DNA of 64,000 nucleotides from Parachlorella kessleri (Eukaryota > Chlorophyta > Trebouxiophyceae > Chlorellales > Chlorellaceae). Where the stretch lies: assembly GCA_001598975.1 (NCBI GenBank), contig BBXU01001956.1, positions 1 to 64,000 on the forward strand, written 5' to 3'. Made by a program: the position numbers and the translations under genes. This document shows positions 1 to 11,386 of this stretch, one piece after another (the first letter of the stretch is position 1; every line of letters begins with the position of its first letter). Below the pieces are notes generated by a model. That model was given only the letters and a program-made list of their open reading frames with translations, ran no database searches and had not been told where the DNA came from.

Positions 1-288
1 GGGGGGGGGGGAGGGAGTTGCGCTGAGGGTTGGAATGTTATACGAGCAGCCATGGGTGCGTCAAGTGGTAGGAAGGCATTTAGGTGGTGGCAGTGTGCCC
101 CCTGAATGTTGGTGGTTCCAAGCTATCAGAGCTGTGGGTAGCTGGACAGTCATCCAGTAGCATGTGACACAGCCAGGGAGGCAAGGGTTGGCATGCAGCT
201 TGGGGAGCTGGGCGCTGTGGAATGTGACTCCATATGACAGGTTTTCATTTCACTGCAGACCAACGGAGTTGACCTCTTCTGGTTGCAG

Positions 289-983
289 GTACTTCCATGC
301 TGTGTACCGCGCCTGGTGCTTTGTCAGCTCGCCCAGCAGCGCCACGCTCCAGCACGCAGTCAGGCATGACTCATCACCCACAGCAGGCAGCTTCTCCAAG
401 GCGAGCGCTGCCCTGGTCTGCCACATCACCTTTGCTGCCAGCCAGCTGCTGCTGGCCTTTGGCGGCAACTGCCTCCTGGTGCTGCGGCGCGAGTGGAGCG
501 ACCGCACGGCGTACCTGTCCCAACCTCAGGCAAGCCAAGTCACTGCAGCAGGTTGGGTAGTGGCTTCCCTGCAGCATCATGAGACGAACTCGTGTTAAAA
601 GCCGGAGCGCCAGCAAATGCAGCCCCTGGTTGTCTTGAACATGAGGAGCCAAGCCGGGAAACAGCCTCCCCTCCCTACCATTTTACGGGCAGATCTGGGC
701 ACAGAGCAGCACTTGTATGAATCTCCTATTGAAACCGACTCACTCGAGGTTGGGGCTGCCTGCCGCCCTGGCCAGACTATGTTGCTCAGAGGGCAGCCTC
801 GAGTCAAACCTGCTGTTGCCTGCCCCTTGTACAGTGCGCCCTGGCCCCACCGTGCAGCGCTGTGCTATGCCTGCTGTGCTGCAGCTGCGCCACCAGGCCA
901 TCAGGGTGCACTTCAACCGCCTTAGCGATGTGTTCTCCATCCTCCTACTGGAAGCCGCCGTGTTCCTTCTCGTGGTGGAGTAG
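289..983 (+). CDS. 3' end of an unrecognised membrane protein gene
   Basis: Two exons read as one protein end: about 289-529 and 885-983 (stop TAG). The join is phase 0 across an intron that starts with GC (gcaagc after CAG) and ends in cag. The first exon encodes a hydrophobic stretch (ALVCHITFAASQLLLAFGG) followed by basic and aromatic residues. The second encodes RLSDVFSILLLEAAVFLLVV and then stops, so the protein ends in a membrane segment. I do not recognise the family. Earlier exons lie before 289 or outside the window, and the 5' border of the first exon is uncertain because another acceptor exists at 258. What is seen: a coherent frame, plausible splice sites and hydrophobic segments. 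The membrane location is inferred. Confidence 0.45.
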
Positions 984-2548
984 GGCTCCTGGCAGATCAG
1001 CCATATGTCTCCTGCGCTGCTTGCTGGCCACAGCTACTGGCCAGCTTGCGTTGCTTCCCTCCACAACCTCTGCTGGCAGTGTGGGGCCTGCACAAGGTCG
1101 TGAGTGGGTCATAGGGCCGAGAGCCACTATGCGGGGCAGCATGCAGGGGTTTTTGGTTCAGGTGCTGCTAGTAGGACCGATGCACTCTTTTTCTGGCTGG
1201 GAAAAAACCGACCTGGCTCCCAACAACCAAAACATCAAACTGCTTTGACATTGGTCTCTCTTCTCTTTGTGTCCTTGTCTTCAGTTTATTTGGTAGATGA
1301 CGTGCGGTGACAGCAATAGATTGGCATAGCAGGTGCTCTCGGACGCCTTGGTGGCAAAAGAACGAACTGCGTCCTGGCTGCTTGCCTCAGCAAGCATCAC
1401 TGGTTAGTGGAAGGTATGCCCCTGAGCTCAACGGATCTGGTTTAATTTCATGTGTCCCTGACTCCCCTCAGCATCTGGCATTCCACCCTGTTTGGTGCTC
1501 TTGCGTGTGTGTCTTGCTTTGCACTTCCTGTAGTCGATTTGTGAGTTGGTGCATAAAAGCAAACAGTTATGGCCCTCCAGCTTGTTGTTGTCATCGTGCT
1601 TGCTCTTCTGAACCCGTGCGCTGCTCCGCACATCCTTCGATTGCTGAGACCTTGTGTTGCATCAGCTTACCTCTGTCTTAGGCTCTCGGACTGCTTCACA
1701 CACAGAAGTGATGAGTTCATTTTGTGTCTTACTACTGAACGACCAGAGTCTGCTTCTCCCCTGTGCTGAGCCCTGCCTGGATGTCAAGGCGTACCAAATC
1801 AGTGACCACCACCTGCAAACTCTATTCCACACGAGTGGAGCTCCACAGAGTTAGCATGGAGCTGGCAATAGCCGCAACTAGCAAGCCACTCAATACTGCT
1901 CTACAACAGTGTGGTGTGGCCTGGTTGGCACCCTTGGACGTTGCGCGCTTCCGTTTAGCAGTGTTCTTGCGTTGCTTGGTGTCAGGGTTGACAAAGCTGG
2001 AGGGCCTCGCCAGCCTGACCCTCCCTTCCTGGATAGCACTCAGCAACGCCGTCCTCAAAGAGAGAGAGCGGCTATACACAGACAAGCAACGCCGACAAAG
2101 GTTTAGTAGAATATGATAATGCGTGAGGCGAGACCTGTTGGATCAGATCAATGCACGACTCAGAGCATAGTTGCAACCAACCTTGTCAGTCCGTATGCCC
2201 ACACCTCCTCTCTAATCCCATTACCTGCCATCTGGTGCCACTGATTTGAAATCTTTGAATTAGTCAAGGCGGTAGTCTAAGTTATGTACACGAGCTGTGA
2301 ACACAGGCTGGAACGCCGGCCATCAAGTTCTTCAATATAGGCTTGCAGCACAAAGCTGTCATTGAGAACTAAGCCTGGTTCCTTAGGTTGTCTTGGTGAT
2401 CCAAGGGCCCGGATCAGGGATCGGTTTCGCACCTGAGAAATTGAGACTATCACACATGGTTCTTTCATTACTGCAAGTTCCTCGGGGCTGGCAGTCACAA
2501 CTTGGGTGCCAGAGTAACTCCTCGCGCAGGAGGCTCCCCTGCTCCCAG
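984..2548 (+). other. Intergenic DNA and unresolved 5' exons of the DUF4864-like gene
   Basis: No conserved protein is recognisable here. A 117-codon open frame at 1763-2116 (rich in Leu, Ala, Arg) is the best candidate for an upstream or leader exon of the next gene, but I cannot show a splice join, so it is not called. The promoter and true start codon of the following gene should lie in this stretch. Confidence 0.3.
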
Positions 2549-3670
2549 TTGCATGGCTTCACAGTGTCCTGCCAGCTAGAGTCCGAAGCCTTCAGGGACT
2601 TGCCACGCCCGAAGAAGACGGCCCGCCTCGAACCCAGCTTCTACCTGAGTAGGGAGGATGCCTTGGAGGTGCAGCTCAAGGCGCTGCAGAATAATAACTT
2701 TCCCACGCTGGATCATGGCATTGAGGTTGGTAACCTCCTTTGCTGACGCGCTGTGGAGTTGCTCGTCATGGCTTGCCTGTGCGCCTGGCTGTAAGTTGGG
2801 CCGCACCAATGACACCTCTGTTGCTTGCCTTGTAGGTGCTCTATAGATTTGCGGGCTTCAACCCTTTTGAGCGCAGTCGCTTCTTCGGCGTGAGCCTTGA
2901 CCTAGGCCAGTTTGAACGTGAGGATTGTTCAGATTTGTATGATGAAGCTGCCGTTGAGCCTCAAGGGCAACCCATTCTTACACTGACCCAATTGCGTACC
3001 AGTCGGCCCGGCCTCATTTGCAATTTAGCAAGCTCTGGTCCTGCCAGCACGATGCACGACTTCTGATGGGTGTCTGCTTACCTTCTCTGCAGGTTTCCGC
3101 AGGATATTCTACACCCCTTGCTACGCACCGCTGCTGACACATAGCTCACATCTGCTGCTCAGCTCTTTAGAGGTACGTGCGTGAAGGGTTTATGCTGCTG
3201 TCAGTCGGGGTAAACTATACCTACAGGTAGTGGCGACAATGAACCGGGCTCACAGCGTCTTTCCTGCGATAGTGAAACGGCTGACCAAGTTCTGGATCCT
3301 TTTGGCGCAGGTGTCTGAAGGTGTCTGGAAAGCGCGAGTACTGGTGCAGAAACAGTATTACAAGTCTACAGATGAGCACGTATACGAGGTGGGATTCTAT
3401 GTGAGATAGCATGGCTATAGCAGCTTCCTCCTGCATTTATTTTGTCGTAGGTATATGTTGATGAAGATGTGGGATGATTTGTGGGGCATGTTGTTCTGCA
3501 CTGCCAAAATTACATGCATGTCGTGATGCATCCTCCGCAGCTGAGCTCAGCTTTCATGCTCGCAGTTTACCATGGCACAACGGCTGGGCGGTAAGTATGA
3601 TGGTGTCTGGTTCACAGAAAACCTCATCTGCGATGGCTGCGATGACCGGCAGCTGTATGGCGTGATCTAG
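2549..3670 (+). CDS. DUF4864-like conserved plant/algal protein (5' end not resolved)
   Basis: Five exons keep one frame: 2549-2725, 2836-2920, 3093-3172, 3311-3388, 3566-3670 (stop TAG). The product contains DALEVQLKALQNNNFPTLDH, GIEVLYRFAGFNPFERSRFF, then a segment ending in YAPLLTHSSHLLLSSLE, then VSEGVWKARVLVQKQYYKS, and finally FTMAQRLGGKYDGVWFTENL. The order (paired helices, 'GIE-V-Y-FA', 'RF-R-I-Y-P-Y-PLL', an Arg-Val-Leu-Val strand, 'QRLGG-YDG-WFTE-L') resembles the plant proteins annotated DUF4864; these have no established biochemical role. Plant members are often plastid-targeted, so an upstream leader exon is expected but not located. The family name is from memory and moderately sure; the exon structure is strong. 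Confidence 0.6.
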
Positions 3671-3759
3671 GCCGGCCGCATGTATAAAAGAAGAGCTGCA
3701 GCGGTGGTTGCCATTATCTATGTAGGCAGGACTTGTTCCTTGAGAATGGGAGCTGGGGG

Positions 3760-3764
3760 TGTAA
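3760..3764 (+). terminator. Putative polyadenylation signal TGTAA of the DUF4864-like gene
   Basis: TGTAA lies about 90 bases after the stop codon at 3670. TGTAA is the usual chlorophycean poly(A) signal. Confidence 0.5.
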
Positions 3765-4282
3765 CATTTCATTTTTCGCAAAAGAGCTGTGCTGTTGCAG
3801 TTGTGCAGTACCTGTCTGGCTGGGTGTGGGTGGTGTAGACAGGGCAGGGTTGAAACAAACGCGGGTGTGGTTGGTGGTGGTTGCGTGGCGCAGGGTTGTA
3901 TGGTAGTGCTGAGGTTAGCTTGTGGAGGCAGTGGTGTGGCTGAAATTGTGTGTGCTGTATACATAAGGTGAACTCTGATGCATGTGGCCCTGTGCGGGAC
4001 AACAAGCCTGAGAACTGGAATTGCTTGACCCCTCGGAATGGGAGCGTGGTTGTTTATTGGTCATGTACATTATCATGCTGCGCCTTCCAGTAAGGGTCCC
4101 CGTTGTCACACTATTTTGATGTTACAGAATGGCATGTATCTTCCCAGACACTTGTGCGGTTTGCAGACAAGGGCTGGCTGATTGGAAAGTTTAGTGAAGG
4201 TCCATTTCAAGAGGTGGAAGGCGGCAGTTGAGTTTCACAGCTGAGCATGACAGCCACATTACCTCAGAGCTACTATGACTGG

Positions 4283-4300
4283 TTACAAGTGCCTCTTACA
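4283..4300 (-). terminator. Two putative TGTAA polyadenylation signals of the glycosyltransferase gene
   Basis: TTACA on the + strand (TGTAA on -) occurs at 4283-4287 and 4296-4300, 45-65 bases beyond the proposed stop codon at 4346. This supports the terminal exon chosen for that gene. Confidence 0.5.
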
Positions 4301-4345
4301 TAACACTGCGCATCCCTGAGTCACTAGATGGCACTCTCGTCATGG

Positions 4346-7300
4346 TCATGTCCTAATGCTGCTGCCAGGGCGCCGCCCCTGAGACTGGCACGTATCTCTG
4401 TGGAAGTCATGGAAAGGCCCCACCCCTATTCGGTTCAATGCCTGCGAAAGGTTACACAGCAAGCGTGACTTTGGTAGGTTGCACACATTTAGGCAAGCGC
4501 CACTGGGTGCAGGCAGAAACCAGCTGTGCAAGCTCATGTTGGCAAGCCTCAGGAGGCATACATGCTGGGCGGACGCCAGGCCACATGCACCTGAATAAAT
4601 GCCAGGGCACCCCACTGCAAGGTGCTAAGCCTCTAATATTCCAAGGCAGTTGTGGTTCATGAACAACCACAGGGGGTCCGCCACACAACCAACTGCAGCC
4701 ACCCCGCCAGAATGCCCCCACCTGCAACAGCGCGGGTCCACCCATCTCCCGGCTGAAGTGCCGCTGCACGTTGCGGTACCCTGCATCTGCCAGCCGTCCC
4801 CACAGCCCGCAGTCAGTGTAGACCTGGGCCACCCTGGCTGCAAAGCCTGCTGGGTCAGAGGCGACCAGGCACTCCCTGCCGTCTTGCGCCCCTGTGCCCT
4901 CTATCGCTATGGGCGTGGCCACCACGGGGACCCCCAGCTTCATGGCCTGGTTCACCTGCAGGGCGGTTAGGGCTGCCACTACTACTAATTCTACTGCAGG
5001 GCTACTAGCGGGGGTCGCCATGCTGCTGCTGTGGCTGCACCCTCCTGCCATTGTGCCAGAGACCCAAGAAGGAACAGCCAAGCCAAAGAGCGCGAAGGCG
5101 CAGACCACCCGCCCCAATTGAGTTTTGCGAGTCAGACATGTGCAGCTCCTCTTGTGGGCGGATCCAGTCACAACTTGCCGAGTCTGCTCAGCTGCGCACT
5201 AATTGCCAGTTGTCAGCGGCGGCAAAGCAGATTTGCAGTGCCTACAATGCAGGCATATGCTCTCTCGCACATACTGATGGGAGCGCCCAGCTGCAGCCCT
5301 AGCTTGCGCGGGGATCCTAAGCCCCAGGGGCAAAGCAGCAAGGAGCTTGTCCTTCCTCCTCCCAGGACTACATCTTTCGGTCAACCAACAGCTTGGCTTA
5401 CCTTTCCCTTGACCCCCGCCCCAGAAAGCAGCGGCGCCACTGCCACCATAGACGTGTTGTATAGGACATAGAGCTGCAGAGTGGCACCCAGCAGACACCT
5501 CAGTTTCAACTGGTTGCATGGTCATCTGTAATACATGGAAGTGCATACTCACTCCAACTATTTAGCCTCCCAGCTGCTACTCGGGTCTGCAGCTCTATCG
5601 GCGCACGTAACACACCTACAGCGACATTGCTGGTTAACTGTGAGCAGGTCACAACATCGCAATCGCAGCATTTCACACAACTTTACCTACTGGCCTGCAT
5701 CCCCTTCGCCATAATGTATATGCTACTCACCTCATCGTCGGGCAGGTAGCCGTGGAAGACAACGTGCGCGCTTTGCTGACGCAGCAGGCTCAGCAGCGGC
5801 TTGGGCACCATCCCCGAGGCTACCACATGCAGCCGCAGGCGCCAGCGCTCCCGCCAGGGTAGCAGGCGCAGCAGGCGGGGCAGTACATCCAGTACAAGAG
5901 TCTCCAAGGCCTGCCTGCGGTGGAAGGCAGCGCAGGACTCAATTTGGCTCAGCCAAGCACGAGAGGGTGGCGCAGCGGGAGAGCCATTAGGTCAAGCACC
6001 AGGGTTCTAGCGCGCCGGCCTGACATTCGGTCCTTGTTACTATAGTCGCTCCTGTCCAGTTCGGTCAATTTTCCCTCTGCCAGCACTGTGCTTACCTGTT
6101 GGGCAAGTGGTTCATGTTGCCGACAAACAGCATGCCTGAGCGGCCATGGCAGCTGGTTTTGGGTGGGCCTTCCACCAGATGCACATTAGATACCACCGCC
6201 ACCTGGACCTGAGGGCGGTATCGCTGGATCAGATCCACCTCCTCGTAGCTCACCTGCACCCAGGTGAAGTGCCCAATGACCAGATTCACCACAGTCAGGC
6301 AAAGGGCAGGTGGAGCAGTACTCCGCTGCACAGAGCCCACAACCATGGTAAAAGTACTTGCTACTGCAGAATAGCCAAGCAAGCGACGGGGGGTAGCATC
6401 CCAGGCCAGTGAGAATGATTGCAAGAATTTGGCGCCATGAATCCTATTTTTGCCGGACAGTCCACTACCTGCCCATCTGTCACCCCTCCCCAGACAGGGA
6501 CTGCTTGCGGTAACACCTATGACAGGAAGCTGCAAAGCTCGAGAGCACTCACCACCACTGTCAGGGCCGAGGCGTCCACCAGTCGCAGCTCCACGTCTCG
6601 TGCTTTTCTTGGCTCTGCAGCCTGGGCCGCCCCAGAGTCTAGCCACTCTGCTATTCTGCTGATGGAGAGGTTGGCTACCATCTCCCACCCGTGCTGCGAG
6701 CCCTGCAGCCATTGGGGTAGAGGTGTCAGGCAACTTAATGACTGCCCAGAGTGACTGCGGTTTATAGAAGCACGGCTGCTGCATTGCAGTGTTGCTGCAA
6801 CCGGGGTTGTTTTGTGGGTGTCCAAGCATCTGCAGGCAACCCTTCATGCAGGGAGATCGTAAGATGGCTCAGGCAGCTGTCACACCCATGCACCGCACTG
6901 TCAACTCTAAAGCTCCGTGACATAAACCTATCCACTCATCTTTCATTCTACACAGGATAAAATCTCGCACAACCGGGTTCAATATGCTAGGTAGGAGCAC
7001 TCATAAAACGGCACTCTACCTCAAAGTCTCCCGTCATCTCCCTTAACCCTCCACCATTATTGGCATGAGAAAGCCAACCAGCAACTACCACGCCACCCCC
7101 GCCGCCACCAAACACTCACCTGCATGCCGCCCTCGGGCCCAGCGGTCAGCATATCCCTCGCCTCCCTCAGGAAATGCAGATCCACGGTATCGTATACCTT
7201 GGGCACCCCTGGGCAGTGCCTGTTCAGCACCGCCTCGGCCGCCAGGTACACGTCGCGCCTGGCGACTAAGATTACGTCAAAGTCGCAGCGCCCATTCCGC

Positions 7301-7509
7301 GCCACAGGCCACTGGGAGGGATCCATCTTAGGGAGCAGGCGCACACCCAGAGAGCGAGCCTGCAAGGCAGCCGGGGCTGGCAGGGAAACCTCATTGCCAC
7401 CGTAAGCACCCTAAGGAGTTTGCGCCATTTCAGCAATGAGATACCTAGCCGTGAAGGTTCATGTAGACGAAACAATACGGATTACAGGGTGCCCTCCCTC
7501 AAACACCCC

Positions 7510-7549
<40 letters not shown>

Positions 7550-10416
7550 ACCTGTGTACTCCAGAAAGGCATCACGGACGGGGATGTGAGGCAAAGGTAG
7601 TGTAGAGAATGGCGCCATGCTCAACAAACAAAAGACCTGGTTGCCTACCTGGGCTGGGTAACGCGCATGGGTGGCAGAGTGTGTCGTCAGCATGGACACG
7701 TAATAGCCTTCGTCCAGAAGCACTTGCAGCATGTTGAGGCTCCGGATGGACCCTGCACACCGACGAACCATAGCCCAGAGAAGATTGCAGATCTCTCCTA
7801 GGCCCCACAAAACCCCGGGGCGGCTGTGGGCAGGGACAGCAGCTGTACAGCAGCAAGGTCAGCAAGACGGTGAGTAAGGGAGGCTACTAACGAGAACAGG
7901 ACGACCAGCCCCAGCCATCTGTTCTCAGCAGGTTCAGGGTTGGGTGGAGTTGAGGGCTGGAAGGCGTGAGTCTGGCGCCATTGCAAATTACATGACAGTG
8001 GGTTGCCGCACAGTAGGCAGATAACCCCTGTGAAGATATTTTCATGTTGCTCTCCAGCCACCGGCTTCCCCTCTGCAATCCAAAGCAAACTGGTTAGATT
8101 GAGCACCTGCGTCGATGTGTTTGGTCTCACCCCAGCTCACCAGAGTCTTTGTCAGGCTGCGGCGGGGTGTCATCAACCCACAGCAGCCGGGGCCTGGCAT
8201 GGCGGCTCGAGGCTGTGAAGGCGTCGGTGCCAGGAGGGCAGTGCTTGAGCTGCAAGGCAAAGGGGCGACTCGCTGGACTAGGCGTTACATACAAGCGGTA
8301 CCGGCGGAGATGAAAGGCCATGGCTTGATACACCAGTGTCCTGCTCGCTAATGCAACTGGCACCCGCCACACTGCTGTGTAACCCTTCTTGTCACATGCA
8401 TCCCATCACAACAGTTTCTGGGTAGTGTTCATACTTCGACTACAACGCAGTTGAGCCGGTGTTGCACGCCTGAAGCCTGGCTACTAACCCATAGAAGCTC
8501 CCGCTCACCCCTTCTTATCCCCAGCGCTAATTTCCCTTCATACCTGCAGCATCGTTCCCCACTTGTCTCTCAGCCGCGCACGGTCATGCTGCTCATCGGC
8601 AGGCGCCAGCGCCTCCAAGCCTGCTGTGCCAGCTGAGCCTGCTCCGCTCCCGCCAGCGCCCTGCTGCTGTCCCGCGGGAGCGAGCACAAGGGCCAGCGGC
8701 TGCAGCAGCACTTGAAAGCCGGCCGAGCGCAGTGCCATGCCCAGGTCGGCGGCCTTGTAGCGTTGAGTAAGGAAATGGTCATCTACCCCCCACACCTCCT
8801 TCAGCGCCTCTCTGTTCACCACCAGGCACTCCAGTGGTGCAAAGTCCACCTCCCGACGAAAGTACATGTCCGCAGACAGCCGCTGCCCCCTGCCATGCAG
8901 CGTCGCAAGCCCACTTGCATCTACGAGCCCTCCCACATGGTGGGCGGCCGCGGCACTGGTGAGCGTCAGCGGCGCCACGGCTGCTGCACGGGGGCTGGTT
9001 GAGAGGGTTGCCAGCGCTGCGCCTAACCAGCCTCTGATGACGAGCCTGCGGAAGGGTGCACAACGGGGAGGCCCAGAGGACTCAACAACAGAAGGATGTC
9101 ACTCAAAGGTCTAGAGCGAGGCAGGACAGACTCTCCCACATGGGGCACGAGAGGGTGGATGTTAGGAAGTGCTTGTGAATGAAAGTCAGGCCAAGCACAC
9201 TTAGAGAAGCGCTCCCCAGGTCTAACCTTGGACCTATGGGGAGACGCTTAGCATCTCACGGCCACCTGTCTCTCAGCAACATCCCCCCATGCTTGCTTAC
9301 ATGCGGCTATCTACCAGCGCCACAATCTGGCCATGGGCGGCCTCAATGCCCAGGGTGTGGGCAGAACCCAGGTCTGGAGCCACTAGAAAGGTCATCTGCA
9401 CACCAAAGAGGTGCTGCAGCCTCTGGGCCACCTGCAGAGAACAGCAGGGTGAAGTGGCACCCAGCTCAGTTGCCTGTTGTGGTGTGAGTGTTGCGAGCTT
9501 CATGCTATGGGATGCAAGTGACATGCCAGGCAATGTGGGCCTGGTGTGTGAGTATGTACTATGCCAAAGGGTTGGCTTATTACTATAAAGCAGAGATAGG
9601 GTGGCCAGGATGGATACCCATGTGGTGAAGCACATACCCTCGCTCTTGCCTTGTCGGCAGCCTGGCAGCTAGCGCACCACCAGAAACCATGAGAATATGC
9701 AACAAGCCGAAGACAGGGATTTCTGCCTGGGCACCTGCCCCGCCCTTGACCAGCGGGCAATTGCAGAAAAGCATACACCATGCAGGCGCCTCCTTGGGGC
9801 ACACCCCTTGGCCACGTGCCTGTATCACGGGCCTCCCTGTTGTGCCTCCTTCACCGCTCCCTCTGGCAGGATCACCCACGCTGACTAATAGGAATTCCAC
9901 GCTTGGTGCCTCAGCGGCACTGAGGAACAGCTCAAGAAAGCTGTGACTTGCGGCCAGCGAGTTGTTGCGGTCGACAAACACCAGGCTGACCTGGGGCTGC
10001 TGCCCCTGCTGCGTCGTCAGCTGGCCGCCTGTTGGCTGCAGGCAGGGGATGCTGGCATTGGCAGCTGCAGCTGCTCGGACGGGGCCAGTGCTGCTGCTGC
10101 TGGTGACTATGGGTACCTTGCACTGTGCTTTTTCAGACCAGATACAGGGAGCAGGACGGCAAGCCTGCGGTGACAGCTGCGACAGGAGAGGCTCACCCAG
10201 GTAGCAAGCTCCCTTTAGAGGGATGCTATCCAGCGCCAGTTCCGACTCCACAACCTCTCTTGCCCTGCTAAGAGGTCCCAGCAAGTCGCTGTCTTGGGTG
10301 CCTAGCAGCAGGCTGTACAGCCCTCCCAGACCAGGTCCACCCAGCCAGGGTGCCGCCAAAAGGCTGAGGCTTGCAGCAAGCAGCCAGCCACGTCGATTGC
10401 CCTCGCCGCCTAACAT
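4346..10416 (-). CDS. Two-domain glycosyltransferase: GT2-like half followed by GT4-like half, N-terminally anchored
   Basis: Reading on the - strand from an ATG at 10416, the first exon has a short basic stretch and a hydrophobic segment (WLLAASLSLLAAPWLGG), fitting a type II Golgi/ER anchor. A GT2-like domain follows: QVSLVFVDRNNSLAASHSF (exon near 9950), DLGSAHTLGIEAAHGQIVAL ending in VDSR (about 9430-9298), and RLVIRGWLGAALATL with GVDDHFLTQRYKAADLGMAL (about 9050-8538). A GT4-like half begins at RPRLLWVDDTPPQPDKDSG and continues GSIRSLNMLQVLLDEGYYVS (7757-7650), DFDVILVARRDVYLAAEAVL, VYDTVDLHFLREARD (7400-7135), MLFVGNMNHLPNR (to about 6098), HVVFHGYLPDDE, the GT4 motif MVAVAPLLSGAGVKGK (about 5475-5402), then MKLGVPVVATPIAIEGTG and HFSREMGG. 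The last exon (4441-4346) is tentative. GT2 plus GT4 on one chain is common in bacterial polysaccharide gene clusters. Donor sugar and acceptor cannot be deduced; secretory-pathway glycan synthesis is inferred. Confidence 0.75.
5968..6013 (+). other. Weak tRNA-promoter-like A/B box pair inside an intron
   Basis: TGGCGCAGCGG (5968-5978) fits the pol III A-box consensus. GGTTCTAGCGC (6003-6013) resembles a B box with mismatches. The spacing is shorter than in a normal tRNA and no cloverleaf could be formed by eye, so at most this is a degenerate tRNA-derived element. Confidence 0.1.
7511..7549 (-). repeat. (CAG)13 trinucleotide tract directly after a splice donor
   Basis: Thirteen perfect CTG units on the + strand. 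On the - strand (the strand of the glycosyltransferase gene) the tract follows the donor GT at 7551-7550 immediately, after an exon ending DAFLEYTG. It is intronic if that donor is used. If the exon reads through it encodes a polyglutamine run that stops three codons later. Confidence 0.8.
8351..8408 (+). repeat. Dispersed repeat, copy A
   Basis: Contains ACTGGCACCCGCCACACTGC followed by TGTGTAACCCTTCTTGTCAC and ATGCATCCCATCA. Closely related copies are at about 10742 and 11329. This copy sits within the glycosyltransferase gene, next to the exon that begins the GT4 half. Confidence 0.6.
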
Positions 10417-10741
10417 TTGTGCGTCCTATTTTCCTGTCATGCTCTCATAAACTACTTGTGCAACGGGTGAGGTCAGGTCTAGCAAAAGTCATGTCAGAAT
10501 TGTCGCTAAGGACTCGTACCACCAGGTAGGGCGGTTGAACTTATCATTGCACAAACCAGTTCATAGACTGCCTCCGATCAGCAAGAGAGAGTGTCAACTG
10601 GGTTACACACGGTGACTCATGGCGCCTTGACGGTTGGACATGCAACATGTTGTGAGATGCAAATCGTCCTGCCTCTGCTTGTTGTTAACTGCCTCTGTGC
10701 TTACAGCTTGTCCCCCCCTTTCTGATCCTGCCTGCTTATTG

Positions 10742-10800
10742 ACGCAGCTGGCACCCGCCACACTGCTGTCGGACCCTCCCTGTCACATGTAGTTCCATAT
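10742..10800 (+). repeat. Dispersed repeat, copy B
   Basis: GCTGGCACCCGCCACACTGC plus a related downstream part (CCCTCCCTGTCACATGTAG). A smaller shared motif, CAAATCGTCCTGC, occurs at about 10664 and 10801. Confidence 0.6.
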
Positions 10801-11073
10801 CAAATCGTCCTGCAATCCAAGGTGGCTGGGAGAGCGAGCAAACTATTGAGTCAATAGCGAGCTGTACTGACAGGACAGGACGAATGCAGTTATGCTCTGG
10901 AGTTTGACACAACCCATAACAAAGCTGCTCACACATAGGAATGACTTCAACCAAGGCCCTCAGGGCCTAATAGTTCTACTGCCGGGTGAAGATCCTTGAA
11001 CTGCGGTCCAAGGGCTGGCTTATGACGACGGGGTGCCGGTTACCCAACTCATCCAACTAACTGCCGCCGGACC

Positions 11074-11165
11074 TAGTCTAGTCTAGTCTAGTCTGACAGC
11101 GTACCGCCACCTGACCATGCTGCCGTGAGTCTAGTCTAGTCTAACAGCGTGCCGCCAGACCTGAC
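11074..11165 (+). repeat. GTCTA tandem repeat in two arrays
   Basis: Several GTCTA units followed by GACAGCGTACCGCCACCTGA, then a second array about 50 bases on followed by AACAGCGTGCCGCCAGACCTGA. The repeat plus its right flank is therefore itself duplicated. Confidence 0.75.
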
Positions 11166-11328
11166 ATTTACAGCCAGCCAGTCCACTGACAGGTGCGGGT
11201 TATAAACACGCATGACGTTTGGCAAGCCTACTGCCCGCAGAGGGTTTGCCCCTGCAGACGATTTGCCCTTGGCTGAACAAACAATAGAAATGATCGCGTG
11301 TTCCCTTTCTTTCGGCTGTGCTGACTGA

Positions 11329-11386
11329 GGCAGCTGGCACCCGCCAAAGTGCTGTCTAACCCTTGCTGTCATGTGCATCCCATCAG
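11329..11386 (+). repeat. Dispersed repeat, copy C
   Basis: GCAGCTGGCACCCGCCAAAG then CTAACCCTTGCTGTCATGTG and CATCCCATCAG. Closest to copy A in its right half and to copy B in its left half. Confidence 0.6.

Noticed and set aside
1763..2116. 117-codon frame as a separate gene or first exon of the DUF4864-like gene
   Set aside because: No family resemblance and no phase-consistent join to 2549 could be shown.
5968..6013. Possible tRNA gene or tRNA-derived SINE in a glycosyltransferase intron
   Set aside because: The A box fits but the B box has mismatches, the spacing is too short and no cloverleaf or CCA-stem pairing could be drawn.
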